Positions 1 through 10,800 of a DNA stretch of 28,990 bases are shown in pieces; the first letter of the stretch is position 1; each line of letters begins with the position of its first letter. The position numbers and the translations under genes were made by a program. This stretch comes from Paramoeba atlantica (Eukaryota; Discosea). The DNA lies in NCBI GenBank assembly GCA_977017575.1, contig CDRNVI010000171.1:1-28990 (forward strand). Reading direction: 5' to 3'. The notes beneath the pieces were generated by a model. The model worked only from the letters and a program-made list of their open reading frames with translations, made no database searches and was not told the DNA's origin.

Positions 1-2068
1 GGGGAAGAATGGAGGCGAAATGACAATTGGTTGACAGGCGACCCTTGTAGAAATTATTGGGATGGTGTTAAGTGTTGGTTTTTGGATCATGTTTTAGAAC
101 TGTGAGTGGCTAATCTCTTCTCTTCTTTTTCCTTCTCTATTCTATCCTTTATCTTCATCAGTCTCTATTTTGTTTTCTCTTTCTTTCCATCTCTTTTCGT
201 TTTCTAACATGCAAATCTAATAGAAAACTCGCTGTCAATGGGTTAACTGGGACAATTCCCACCGAAATTTCCAATCTCACCTGGCTAGTAACATTGTATT
301 TCTTCTCTCTTTCTCTCTTCTCTCTTTATTTCCCATTTCATTCACTTAATTTGATGAGCAGTGAATCCTTTCTCTTTTTCTTTCTTCTCCTTTTCCCCTC
401 TCTTCTTTGTTCTTTTTCTTTCTCAAATTCCTTTTTAGGGATATTCCATTCAATCCAATATCTGGTACAATTCCTTCTGAAATTGGACAACTCTCTTATT
501 TATCATCTTTGTATGTTGTTCTTTTCTCTCTTCTCTCTTCTCCTTTTTTAATTTTAATCTTGAAGGTTTCTGTATGACAACTCCCTAGAAGGATCAATCC
601 CAACAGAAATCGGAAAACTCACCGAATTAGAAGTAGGGTTCTCTCTCTTTTTTTTCCTCCAAGAAGATTATTTTATTATTTTTATTTTAAAAAACATTTT
701 GTTAAGAAACATTTTGTTAAGAAACATTTTGTTTTTGTTTTAGAAAAGTGATGAGAGGGAAAAAGAGAAGAAAACTAAGCATTTATTTCTTTTGAAAATC
801 TCAGGGTATTGAAAAATAATCGTTTGACAGGAACAATACCGACTGAACTTGGTTTCCTTACAAGTTTGACTAGATTGTATGTTTTTTTCTCTTTTCTCTT
901 TCTCTTTGTAGTCTCTTTTCTTTTTTTTTTTTCCTCCAAAAAGTTTTTTTTTTAAAAAAAAGGTTTTGTTAACAGTTTGTTTTTGTCTTGGAAAAGTGAT
1001 GAGAGGAAAAAGACAAGAGGAAAAAGAGAAGAAAACTGACCATTTTTTCAGGGGAATGTCAAACAACAAGATAAGTGGCCCCCTTCCAACTGAACTTGGG
1101 AGACTCTCAAAAGTTACTCAGTTATCTTTTGGAGAAAACTCACTAACTGGGCAAATTCCAACTGAAATTTGGGGAATGGAAAATCTTCAACATTTGTATT
1201 TATTTTCTTTTTTTTTGACAATATGATTTGTCTGTGATTTCTGAAATTTTTTTCTTTAGAAACTTAAGCCAAAACAATTTAACTGGAACAATTCCAGGAA
1301 AAAATATTCCTTCTTTTATTTATTTGTATGCCAACTCTTTTCTTTCTCTCATACTGTGTTCCATTTTCTTTCTTCCCATTCTCATGAAATTGTTTTTAGA
1401 GATTTAAGTTCTAATACACTGAGTGGAACAATTCCAACTCAATTGGGTGGCCTTCCTCAATTGACTTTTTTGTTTGTCATTCAATTTTTTCTTTCTTGTG
1501 TTCATAATGTAATTTTTCTTGTTTATTGATTACAAATTCACTAAAACAATGAATAATGAACAGGTATCTCAACAATAACTTATTGACTGGATCCATTGAA
1601 AATGATTTGTGGATTTGTAATCTTTCTGAGTACAACCTGAGAAACAATTATTTCTTTTGCCCACTTCTATCTTGTTGTTCAGAATCTGGGAATGGGATGT
1701 GTACAGGAGATGATCCAATTTGTACTCCACCACCAACTCCCTCTCCCTCTCCAGCTCCTTTTCCAACACCATTTCCATTCCCTACCCCATTTCCATTCCC
1801 ATCTCCATCACCTTCTCCACCATTACCCAGTCCTACTCCATCACCAAATCCAATTCCATCTCCATCTCCACAAATCACATCTCAATCTCCATCCCCACCA
1901 ATCCCATCTCCATCTTCATTTTCAATTCCATCACCAGCTCCATCAAAGATCCCATTTTTTTTAATTTTGGTTTTTGTATTATTTTTAATTCTGGTGCTCA
2001 GTCTTATCTTTTTCTTCTTTTTATCAAAGAAATCTAAAGATGAAACCCCAACATTTGAATTTTCATAA
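1..2068 (+). CDS. LRR receptor-like surface protein, 5' end missing, nine exons seen
   Basis: Type I membrane protein with an extracellular leucine-rich-repeat domain, probably for adhesion or ligand sensing. Exons: 1-101 (open at the left edge), 224-295, 439-510, 566-637, 805-876, 1052-1195, 1260-1325, 1400-1471, 1564-2068. Together they read 391 residues in one frame to TAA. Exon 1 carries an LRR N-cap of the plant/amoeba kind (NWLTGDPC, then WDGVKC). The next exons are one LRR each, with the motif [10 protein letters not shown]2-L; all introns are phase 2. Exon 6 is 144 bp, two repeats without an intron between them, and exon 7 is a short 66-bp repeat. The last exon has a Cys-containing C-cap, a long Pro/Ser stalk, one membrane helix ([18 protein letters not shown]) and a short cytosolic tail with KKSK, without a kinase domain. 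All seven Trp codons are TGG. The family is clear; the ligand is unknown. Confidence 0.85.
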
Positions 2069-2339
2069 AGCATAAAAAAAATAAAAATGTCTTTCGACAA
2101 CCAGTCTCCACTTTTTTTTAAAGATCAAATTTTTCTTTTGGTTGACTTTTTTACACCACACAATGGAAAATTCAATTCCAATTGGGACCCCATCAACAAT
2201 TTGGAAAAGGGAGACTCTCCCCATGATCCAACAACAACAAAAAAAAAAGAATTATTCAACAATGTTTTTAGGTTTCTAAATGAGAGGCATTTTGGGTAGA
2301 TTTGTGTGTTTTCGGCTTTTGGAGAATTATTGTGAATAA

Positions 2340-2637
2340 TTAAAGAATATCACAATGGCCTGAAAGAAAAAAGATCAGAAGAGAACAGGAGGTATTCTGA
2401 TATTGAAAAAGCTTTTCAACCTGATCTGAAACATGACCTCTTGTTTTCTTTTTCTGATGGAGGGAAATAAGGGGTCCAGAGAGCGGGGATGTATTCCACT
2501 CCATCATCAACGACACGGATAGAATATCCATCGTTGTAAGAGATGTAAGCTTTTTTGTATTCGGTTGTAGAAGTCTTGGAAGCAAACACTGCGTCGCCAA
2601 TGGACAAGTTTTGAATGGCAATTCCAGGATCCGACAT
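2340..2637 (-). CDS. small two-exon gene, 78-residue hypothetical protein
   Basis: ATG at 2637, exon 1 2637-2421, intron 2420-2360 (61 bp, gttgaa...tttctttcag), exon 2 2359-2340 ending in TAA. The intron joins phase 1 cleanly and gives a tail ending SGHCDIL. The N-terminal part (IGDAVFAS, KKAYISYNDGYSIRVVDDG) has the alternating hydrophobic pattern of a small beta barrel, similar in feel to Tudor/SH3-like folds. This is an impression, not a family assignment. No membrane helix or signal peptide is visible. It is head-to-head with the frizzled-like gene across a 474-bp spacer and tail-to-tail with the LRR gene. Without the intron the ORF would end only a codon later at TGA, so the protein is about the same either way. 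Confidence 0.6.
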
Positions 2638-3111
2638 TTTAATTTTGGAAAAGGGAGTTGCAAGAAAGGATTTTAATTCCGGAAGTAAAATTAAAATGAA
2701 AAGATTTGTTGTTTGGGAATTCAGTCTTTTTGTGACAAATAAAAAGAAAGAATTCCTTTCAGCTCACAATCGGGGTCAGGGATGTTCTCGAAAGCTCAAA
2801 CTTCTTCGACAGAAAAAGAAAGCTGAATTTGAAAAGAACCCGAAAGTTGGACAAAATAAACCTAAATTTATTTTTGGTGTCCTCTCTTTTGGTGTCCCTT
2901 TCCCTTTTGCTTTTCTGTTTTTCTTTCTTTCCAGTGTTCCCCTCTTTCACTTCTCTTCTCTTCTTCTCTCCTTCCTCTTTCTCTTTCTCTTTCTCTTTCT
3001 TTCCCAAGTTTCCCTCTTTCGCTTCACCTTTATTTATTTCGGTGTCCCTTCTTTTGGTGTCCCTTTACCTTTTGTTTTTCTGTTTTCTTTCTTTCTTTCT
3101 GGTTTGGAAGA
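2638..3111. promoter_or_regulatory. shared divergent promoter region with T/C-rich tract and direct repeats
   Basis: This 474-bp spacer separates two divergent start codons. It contains two direct copies, about 164 bp apart (near 2877-2930 and 3041-3095), of a block reading GGTGTCC...TTTTGGTGTCCCTTT and then a C/T-rich run. Between them lies (CTTTCT)n-like pyrimidine sequence. The right part of the block is present again in inverted form at 7502-7768. No TATA box can be assigned with confidence in sequence this rich in T. Confidence 0.4.
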
Positions 3112-5273
3112 ATGGTTTCAATTTTTTGTTGGTTGTTCATTGGGAGAGGTGGTTCTCGTGGTGGGTGTACTCGTTTTTTGATTGGGGGGAGTCATCAAAG
3201 TGGTTTGTTAGTTGGTTGTTTGTTTTTTGTTTTGTTTTTGTTTTCGGTTTTTTGTGGGTCCGTTTCTTGTGATGATAGTTTTTGTGTTGAATATTCTCTT
3301 CAAAATGAATGTACCTCTGTTTTGGGAACTGTATCAATTGAACAAGGCGAACAAGAAGACTTTTTCAATGAGAATGTTTCACTAACTATTTCTGATGTTC
3401 GAATGAGACCTGAGAAATGTCGAAAACCATTTTTATTGTATTATTGTCAGCTGATGTTTGGAGGATTTGTTTGTCAATCTTCTTCGAGAGAAGAACAACT
3501 ATGTTTCGAGCAAGAGACTTGTCGTCAAGTTGCAGAAGCTTGTAGTGATGAATTTTCACTTGATTGTCTTCCTTCTTCTTTCCCAACATCAACGCCAACA
3601 ACATCTTTTCGACAATCAATTTGTAACGAGATTTGTGATGTTGAAGTTGAAGAACAAATCGAACAAGCAAAAGAAAACATAATTCGTGTGGAAACTTGTT
3701 TAGATGGTTCAAAAGAACAAATTGAATGTTGTAATGATCCATTTATATTTGATGATAATGATGAATGTGTTATTGAATGTCCTCAATATTTGGTTGGACA
3801 ATCACTTGAAAAATGGGTCGGACTCACCGATTTTGTTTTCAATTGGCTGTTTTTGATTGCTTTGATTGCAGCCATTCCTCCTCTCTATTTTATGGCAAAT
3901 ATAAGGTTTTTTTATCTTTCTTTTTGAAAAAAAGAATGAGTTAAAATTATCAAGTTGTTATTGAAAGAAAATATTCAAACATGCAAAATGACAATGAAGA
4001 ATAACAAAAATAGGTATCCAAACAATGTTCTTCTTTTTGCATATGGGGCATACATTCTTGCTGGAATGGTTTATATGAGTGCAGTTTTTGATGGTTTCTT
4101 TTTCTTCAGTCGGATTCTTGAGTATCATTTGTTGTTGAGAGAAAATTATTATTTTTTAATACAAAAATATTGAAACGTTTTTTTCACAGGAGTCTCCAAA
4201 TTTATTTGTAATGGAGAGAAAAGTTATTGGGATGGATTGAATCATTTTGCACATTTACCTCGTAATCTTATTCTCTATTCTATTTGGGTCTTTTTCACAA
4301 GCTTGTCTTATATCCATTGGACTCTTTTTGCTTTTAACTTGTTTTGCCATTCAGTCAGGTTTTTTTCCTCCTCTCTTGTCTCTTCTCTTTTTGTCTCTTT
4401 AACTCAAGAGATTTGCTCTTAGACCTTTCACATCATCCTTTGACAAATTTATTGATCAACCTACACACCCATTAATTATCATTTTAATGGAAGGACTTTG
4501 TTTCGGGATTTCTGGAGGACTAGGTATTCCTCTTTTTGATTTGAGTCATTTTTAAATTCTTTTTTTTTTTTTTCATTTCTTTAATCTTTTAATTCACCAA
4601 AACATTTTTTTTTGTCAATTTCTCTTTGGATTAAAATAGGTTTAACTTGTCTCTTTTATGGGCTTCAAAACAAAGTAATCTTTTTCCCTTCTCCAATCTC
4701 TGCATTTCCGGCCTCTTCAAATGCTTTTTTGTCAAGAATTGTGTTGGTAGTTTTGTTGACGATTTTGGGAGGTGTTGCTGCCTTCTTTATGCTTCTTTCG
4801 ATTATTTTTTTCATGAAGCGAGGAAGACATATTTTTTATTTTCAATGGTTTGGAGTTATTATTCAAAAGAAAGTTAAGTCAAATTTATATTTAGAATTTT
4901 TAATTTAACAACTCCTCTCCCCTAAAAAAACAGGAGATCCATCTTTGTTGGATGTTTTTGGTGTGTTTGGACAATGTGGACCTTATTCATCTATTACCTT
5001 GGAATCCATCAAACTTCTCCATCCAGAACAGAAGTATTCAAATATCCAAATTGTGTAGCATCTCACCCACGAACCAATTCCCCTCCATGTCAAAGAGAAC
5101 ACCCCCATTTTACTATGTTAGTCTTAACCAGCATTTTCACAACTTCCTTCTTTTTCATCCTTCTTTTCATCACTTTTTGGACGAATTCTTTGGTGATTCG
5201 TTGGTGGAAAGAGTTAATCCGGTCAAAAAGAATTTTGAGATCGACAAACCAAAAGTATGAAGTTGTTAATTGA
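3112..5273 (+). CDS. frizzled/smoothened-like seven-transmembrane receptor
   Basis: Predicted Wnt-receptor-like (class F, Dictyostelium fsl type) protein of the plasma membrane. Exons: 3112-3905, 4014-4093, 4190-4358, 4423-4523, 4640-4847, 4934-5273; phases agree and give 563 residues. The start gives a hydrophobic leader (LFFVLFLFSVFCG) followed by a Cys-rich domain. The frizzled CRD spacing is visible: EKCRKPFLLYYCQL, then FVC, then LCFEQETCRQVAEAC. Seven membrane segments follow: TM1 ends exon 1 (FNWLFLIALIAAIPPLYF), TM2 is in exon 2, TM3 in exon 3, TM4 in exon 4, TM5 in exon 5, and TM6-TM7 in exon 6 with Cys in the loop between. After TM7 the family's KTxxxW signal is only partly kept (TNSLVIRWW). 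All Trp codons, about 13, are TGG. The exon 2 donor is uncertain (gtttct chosen on phase). The reading ends at TGA; whether that is the true end is discussed in the next entry. Confidence 0.75.
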
Positions 5274-5953
5274 GCAAGAGAAGCATTTTTCATTTGATTG
5301 ACCAATTTGCGAGAGCGGGTTGGAGAAATCTTGAAGAAGTTGTCTCGTCGTTGATGTTTGTTTGTCTTTTTTTGTGTGTTTTTGGTTTTGTGCTTTGAGA
5401 TGAACACCAGAGCTCTGAAATGAGGAAGAATTGAAGCAAAGAACCTCAGAAGAGGAAGAAACAAAAAAACTGGCTGTCAAAGCAAGGAGTGAAGAGTCAG
5501 CAAAGCGTCGAAAAATTGGGGTAAAAATTTCTTTTTTGTTGTAACTTTTGTACATTAGGCTACATTCTCTTTTATTGTTTATTTTTAATGTCTTTTGAAA
5601 GATAACCATGGGAAAGAGTTTGTGGGGGAGGTATTACAAGGTAGTACACATCTCAAAATTCTGTTTTCAAAGTTTTTGTGCTGTTGAAGGATGTCCAACG
5701 AAAAAGAAGAACAACAAAGAGTCCTCGACATCTGCACAGGAAGGTGAACCCAGCGATTTCCTACTATTTCCAATTGAAAAAAAACCATTCTGACCTCTTG
5801 TGTGATGCTTAACAAGTGGGTTGCACGTCAATTAAGACATTCATTTTCAAATTGATCTTACTTTTCCAGAAGACTTTTTGTTAATTTGATTTTTTTTTCC
5901 AAAATTATTCTCAATTTTTTTTTTCATTAAATATTATTTCGCTCCAATTCCAG
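5274..5953 (+). other. stretch with unresolved coding-like segments
   Basis: The region between the receptor stop and the ABCG fragment is less T-rich than the introns, and several segments look coding: a charged run near 5422-5520 (EELKQRTSEEEETKKLA, then SAKRRKIG) with a donor-like ggg|gtaaaa, and a segment at 5600-5807. One conventional reading joins a piece ending at 5520 to 5603-5629 and 5689-5811 (intron gtatta...tgaag) and ends at TAA. Another frame stays open from about 5600 to 5890 but contains four TGA. I cannot choose between 3' UTR, receptor tail exons or remains of the ABCG gene. Confidence 0.3.
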
Positions 5954-6428
5954 GAATTGTTGTGTCCATCTATGCAATTGTCCCTTCTTTTATTGTGGGA
6001 ATTGCTGTAGGTATGATATTTGAGCTATTTCAATCCTCTTTTCTGATAGATCATTTTTTCCCTTTCCTAATAATAAATATATTTTGATGATTGTTTTTTT
6101 TTTTCAGGTGCTGGTCTCTTTGGAAATGAAAATGCTGTTGTGTGGGTTCTTTGTTCGAGCGTCCAAGCCGTCCAACATCCCTGGCTATTGGATCTGGCAC
6201 AAGGTAATTTTTTTTTTTCTTTGTTCTTCCTTCTTTTCTTTTCTCTTTTTGATTGAACTTTTATTTTGATTTCAGTATTGTTTTGAAGGCTTCATGGCGA
6301 ACGAATTCAAACATGGAAAAGATTTTAGTTGTTGTTATGAGACGCTGACTCTACAGACCTCACCATTATTGATTATAGTACCAAAGTCGAGTGCATACAG
6401 CCTTGTCTTTGCCTTATCTCTGATTTAA
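5954..6428 (+). pseudogene. 3' fragment of an ABCG (White/PDR-like) half-transporter
   Basis: Three exon-like pieces, 5954-6006, 6108-6203 and 6276-6428, join in phase and end in TAA. They give the characteristic end of the ABCG membrane domain: SIYAIVPSFIVGIA (the usual SxxAPS helix), then CGFFVRASKPSNIPGYWIW, then FEGFMANEFKHGKDFSC. In the family the IPGYWIW motif is followed by about eight more residues before FEG; here those residues are absent at the 6203/6276 junction. No ATP-binding domain and no earlier membrane helices are present upstream, and there is no room for them. It is therefore read as a truncated remnant. A first exon at 5600-5807 could belong to it but cannot be shown to. 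Splice signals (gtaggt, gtaatt; tttcag) still look usable. Confidence 0.55.
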
Positions 6429-6790
6429 ATCATGACTGTGAAGTACGAGGGATAAGAGATTTTGTATGAATATGAATTAGGAAGATGTTAACAAGTGGTG
6501 GTGGTGGTTGTTAGTCCTTGTTGTTTTGGCTGTATTTTATAATTTTTGTTTCTTTTTGTTTTTGAGGGTGTTCAGCACTGGTGAGAGAGAAATCAGAATA
6601 AAACTCAAGAAAATATCTTGATGTTGGAGCATTCTTAGGGGCGCAAGGATTCAGTGAGGCGCCTTAAGATTTTTTTTAAATTAATAATTTCTATTTTTGG
6701 ATTTTCTGCGGAAAACGAATTATTCGTTTCTCCAAAAGGTGTCGTTTTTTTGTTTTTTGGTTTTTGTTTGTATCATCGGATTGGCTGTCA
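6429..6790. other. intergenic spacer upstream of the intronless gene
   Basis: No convincing ORF in either strand. It contains a (GTG)n-like stretch near 6501, a palindromic GAGGCGCCTTAAG near 6656-6668, and a T-rich run (6720-6775) just before the next start codon, which probably includes that gene's promoter. Confidence 0.4.
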
Positions 6791-7255
6791 ATGACCATGA
6801 ATAACCTCGCCAAGCTTCTTGTATTCAAAATTGTCGCCACACTCTGTGTGTGGTGCATCCCATTGATTCTGTTTCCTTCGCAGTGGTTAGAAGCATGCGG
6901 GATCCCTCACTTGGAAACGTATCTGTTCGCTCGTATGCTGGGGTGGGCTTACCTTTCTCTTTGTGTTGGATATGCGATTGGGTTAAGAGATGAGTTACAA
7001 GGAAAGCGAAATATGGGAGTTATTTACGTTGGAATCGCCAGTAATGGTGGTGGGTGTGCCTATTTGTTATATTATGGAGCTGTTGGAACTTTTTCAGGGG
7101 GATTGGGTCTTCAAATTATTGGGTGGGGATCTTCTTTTGCCGCTGGCTTCATTACAATTGGTTTGATTTTCTTTGGATTGGTGCAGGGACCCAAACAACC
7201 GCCAAAAGAAGACGCAAAACCCAACGGCAAACCTGACTCAAAACTCATCAACTGA
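6791..7255 (+). CDS. intronless small multi-pass membrane protein, bacterial-like, 154 residues
   Basis: Single exon from ATG 6791 (ATGACCATGAAT; the second ATG at 6797 is also possible) to TGA. Four hydrophobic segments are visible: KLLVFKIVATLCVWCIPLIL, FARMLGWAYLSLCVGYAIGL, VIYVGIASNGGGCAYLLYYG and an AAGFITIGLIFFGLV segment. A hydrophilic Pro/Lys tail (GPKQPPKEDAKPNGKPDSK) follows. The arrangement, including the R-L-G-x-AYL and VGI-SNG motifs, recalls short uncharacterised membrane proteins common in proteobacteria; I know no function for them. No introns, smoother codon use than its neighbours and the bacterial look suggest acquisition by transfer, with the charged tail possibly added later. 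Trp codons are TGG throughout. Confidence 0.75.
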   Translation: MTMNNLAKLLVFKIVATLCVWCIPLILFPSQWLEACGIPHLETYLFARMLGWAYLSLCVGYAIGLRDELQGKRNMGVIYVGIASNGGGCAYLLYYGAVGTFSGGLGLQIIGWGSSFAAGFITIGLIFFGLVQGPKQPPKEDAKPNGKPDSKLIN

Positions 7256-7501
7256 AAGAAGATATTTTGTTGAGATTTGAAGAAATAATATTTTTTTTCA
7301 AATCAGAAAGAGGAGTCAGAATTTGAGTGCACTCTGTACATTCATAAATTGACAATTTATTTTTCGTTTTTTTTCGATTTTGTGGCATTTTCTCTCATGT
7401 CGAGTGAGCTTTCCTTTGTTTTTGGGGACAGAATAACACCCCAGCACACATCCAAAACTCATCACAATATTCACACCCCCATCCAATCAACAAATAACCA
7501 T

Positions 7502-7768
7502 ACTAACAAACCACTTTGATGACTCCCCCCAATCAAAAAACGAGCACATCCACCACGAGAACCACCTCTCCCAATGAACAACCAACAAAAATTGAAAAAC
7601 AAAAGGGAAAGGGACACCAAAAGAGAGGACACCGAAATAAATAAAGGTGAAGCGAAAGAGGGGAACTTGGGAAAGAAAGAGAAAGAGAAAGAGAAAGAGG
7701 AAGGAGAGAAGAAGAGAAGAAGAGAAGAGAAGTGAAAGAGGGAACTTGGGAAAGAAAGAGAAAGAGAA
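7502..7768 (-). pseudogene. inverted partial copy of the frizzled-like gene's promoter and 5' coding end
   Basis: Read on the minus strand, this segment matches about 2915-3212: the pyrimidine promoter block, the GGTGTCC motifs and the first coding residues (CWLFIGRGGSRGGC, then RFLIGGSHQSGLLV). About 36 bp including the ATG are missing from this copy. The break points share the short match tttc, as expected of a microhomology deletion. Similarity stops abruptly at 7502 (matching 3212). The copy lies 4.3 kb from its source in opposite orientation and sits directly upstream of the ankyrin gene, divergent from it, so the duplicated promoter may still act on that side. Confidence 0.75.
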
Positions 7769-7866
7769 TCAGGTAGAGTTCTTGTTTTGGGGTGGGTGGG
7801 TCTCAAGGGACAGTCCTTTTTGAAATCTTAATCATCCTCTTTTTTTTGGAACAACAAAAGTTTCAG

Positions 7867-10800
7867 ATGAATCAAGATTTGCAACAACCGCAACAACAAC
7901 CACAACAACAACTACAACCACAACCACAACAACAAAAAAAGGGACCTGAAATGAGATTGAGAAATGAAGAAGAAGAAGAAGAAAAGAAGAGGATAGAAGA
8001 AGAAGTGAGGGTGGAGTTAAAAAAAAAGTCATTTGAGGTTGGGGAAGAACTTTCTTCTTTCTTTTCTTTTCTCAACTTTCGAATAATATTTTGAACTCAT
8101 TTTTATATTGAAAGAAATTACTTCAAACTGCTTTGAGTCATAGTCGTTGCAAAAGAATTGAGATACTTTTTGAATTGATGGAAAAACACAATCACCCCAA
8201 GGTTTTTTCTTTTTAATCAGAATCATTAATTATTAATCATTATTATTTGTTTGCATCAAAACTATTTTTTCAACAATTTTGAATCAAAGTTATCACAATT
8301 TTGACTCTTTTTTCCCAAAAAAAAACAAAACTATAAATAATATTTTAGTTTGGAATAACACCTCTCCATCTTGCTTCTTTCAATGGAAATGAAGAAAATG
8401 TTGAATTGTTGTTGCAAGAAGGAGCAAAGGCGAATTCTATTGAAGAGGTTTTTCTTGAATTGAATTTGAGTTCTTTTGAACTCACAGAATATCATTCTTT
8501 TATTCTGTTATTTGTTGTTGGACAAAATATTTTGATCAAAATAAATATTCTCATCTTTTTATTTTAATGTTATTATTAGCTTTGTGGAAAAAGCCCTCTT
8601 CACTTTGCTGCAGAGAATAATAAGAAACAAATTGTTCACATTTTATTGGAAAAAGGAAAACCAAATGTTGATCTTCCAGATCAGGTTATTTTTAATTTGT
8701 TTTTTTGATTTGTTGAGTTGGCAGTGTTTTGGTATTCTTTTTGTTATTTTGATTTTTTTGATTTGTTGAGTTGGCAGGGTTTAGAATTCTTTTTTTTCTT
8801 TATTTTCTCATTTTTCTTTTCTTTTTTTATGTAAAGGATGGAAGAACTCCTCTTTATATTGCTGCTGAAAAAGGACATGAACAAATTGTTCAAATTTTAT
8901 TGGAAAAAGGAAAACCAAATGTTGATCTTACTGAAGAGGTTTTCTTTTTGTAGGAGAATTTTTTCTTTTCTTTTCTTTAATTTTTTAATTTCAAGGATGG
9001 AGCAACTCCTCTTTTTATTGCTGCTCAAGAAAAACATGAACAAATTGTTCAAATTTTATTGGAAAAGGGGGGAGCAAATGTTGATCTTGCAATAGAGGTT
9101 CTTCTTCTTATATTTATTTTTTGAATTTGTTGTATTATTTAGTTTCTTTTTCTTTTTCTTTTTCTTTTCACTTTTGACTTTTTTTTTTATCTAAAGGGCG
9201 GAATAACTCCTCTTTTGATTGCTGCTCAAAATGGAGATGAACAAATTGTTCAACTTTTATTGGAAAAAGGAAAACCAAATGTTGATCTTGCAAATCAGGT
9301 TATTTTGTTAATGATTTCTCTTTCTTTTTCTTTCTTTTCTTTTCTGTTTTTGATTTTAAACTGAAATGAAAGAGAGTATTTTGTAACTTGAAAAACAATC
9401 AAACATTCAAAAAAATTGAAATTTATTTGTCATGACTTGTAAAACAAAATCCCATTTTCATTTTTTTTTTGAATGTTTTTCTCTTTTTAAATCAAAGACT
9501 GGAGAAACTCCTCTTTATATTGCTGCTCAAAAAGGATGTGAACAAATTGTTCAAATTTTATTGGAAAAAGGAAAACCAAATGTTGATCTTGCTGAAGAGG
9601 TTCTTTTTAGTAATTACTTTAATTTGTGAGTTGGAGATTTTTCTTTTTTTTTTTTTATTCTCTCAATTTTCGATGTTAATGTAAAGGATGGAAGGACTCC
9701 TCTTTATATTGCTGCTCAAAAAGGATATGACCAAATTGTTCAACTTTTATTGGAAAAAGGAAAACCAAATGTTGATTTTACATCTCAGGTTATTTTGATT
9801 AGTTCTTATTATGATATTTTGAATTGGAAAAATATTCTTTTTCTCTTTTTTTTTTCACTTTCTCATTATTTCTATTTTTTTTTTTTCAATTTCTCGTTTT
9901 TCTCTTTTTTTTTAATGTAATAAAGAATGGAAGAACTCCTCTTTTTATTGCTGCTGAAAAAGGACATGAACAAATTGTTCAACTTTTATTGGAAAAAGGA
10001 GCCAATGTTGATCTTGCAAATCAGGTTCTTCTTATTTTTGATTTTGAAAAATGAATAATGGACTGAATAAAAAACAATTATTTATCTCTCATTCTTTCTC
10101 TCTTTTTCTTTCAAGCTTGGGCAAAATCCACTTCATCGTGCTGTAGTTGGTGGAAATGAACAAATTGTTGACCTTTTATTGGTGAAAGGAAAAGCAGATG
10201 CCAATTCTCAAACAACAGTTCTTTTCTTTTCTTTCCTTTTTTTTTGATCTTGAAGAAATAAATTTATTTATTTTTTATTTTTTTATTTTTCCATTTTTTT
10301 TTTCATCAAAGATTTTATTTTTTAAGAAGGATTTTTTCCCAAAATTAAAGAATAAAAGATTTTTTTTTTATTTTTCTTTATTCCTTTTCTCCTTTTTAAA
10401 TTTTTAATTAAAGTATGGAAGTACTCCTCTTTGTTTTGCTGCTCAAAATGGACATGAACAAATTGTTCAACTTTTGTTGGAAAAAGGAGGAATATATGTT
10501 GACCTTGCAAAAGAGGTTTCTTTTTTCTTTTTTTTTTAGGGCCAGATATTCTTTTTTTTTTTTCTTTTCTCATTTTTTCTATTTTTTTTTATGTAAAGGA
10601 TGGAAGAACTCCTCTTTATCTTGCTGCTGAAAAAGGACATGAACAAATTGTTCAAATTTTATTGGAAAAAGGAAAAGCAAATGTTAATCTTCCAGGAGAG
10701 GTTCTTTTTAGTTCATTTTTGACTTGTTGGATTGGTTTAGTTTTTCCTTTCATTCCATTTTCTCATTTTCTCATTTCCTCTTTTTGATTTGAAAAAGGGT

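Noticed and set aside
1720-2037. Ser/Ile-rich and Gly/Asp-rich ORFs on both strands
   Set aside because: Shadows of the Pro/Ser-coding stalk of the LRR gene; its frame is fixed by the upstream exons and the membrane helix.
6764-6790. Upstream start for the intronless membrane protein
   Set aside because: The codon at 6764 is TTG, not ATG; the first ATG in frame is 6791.
7832-8075. Val-rich and Ser/Cys-rich minus-strand ORFs
   Set aside because: Reverse readings of the CAA/CCA and GAA codon runs in exon 1 of the ankyrin gene.
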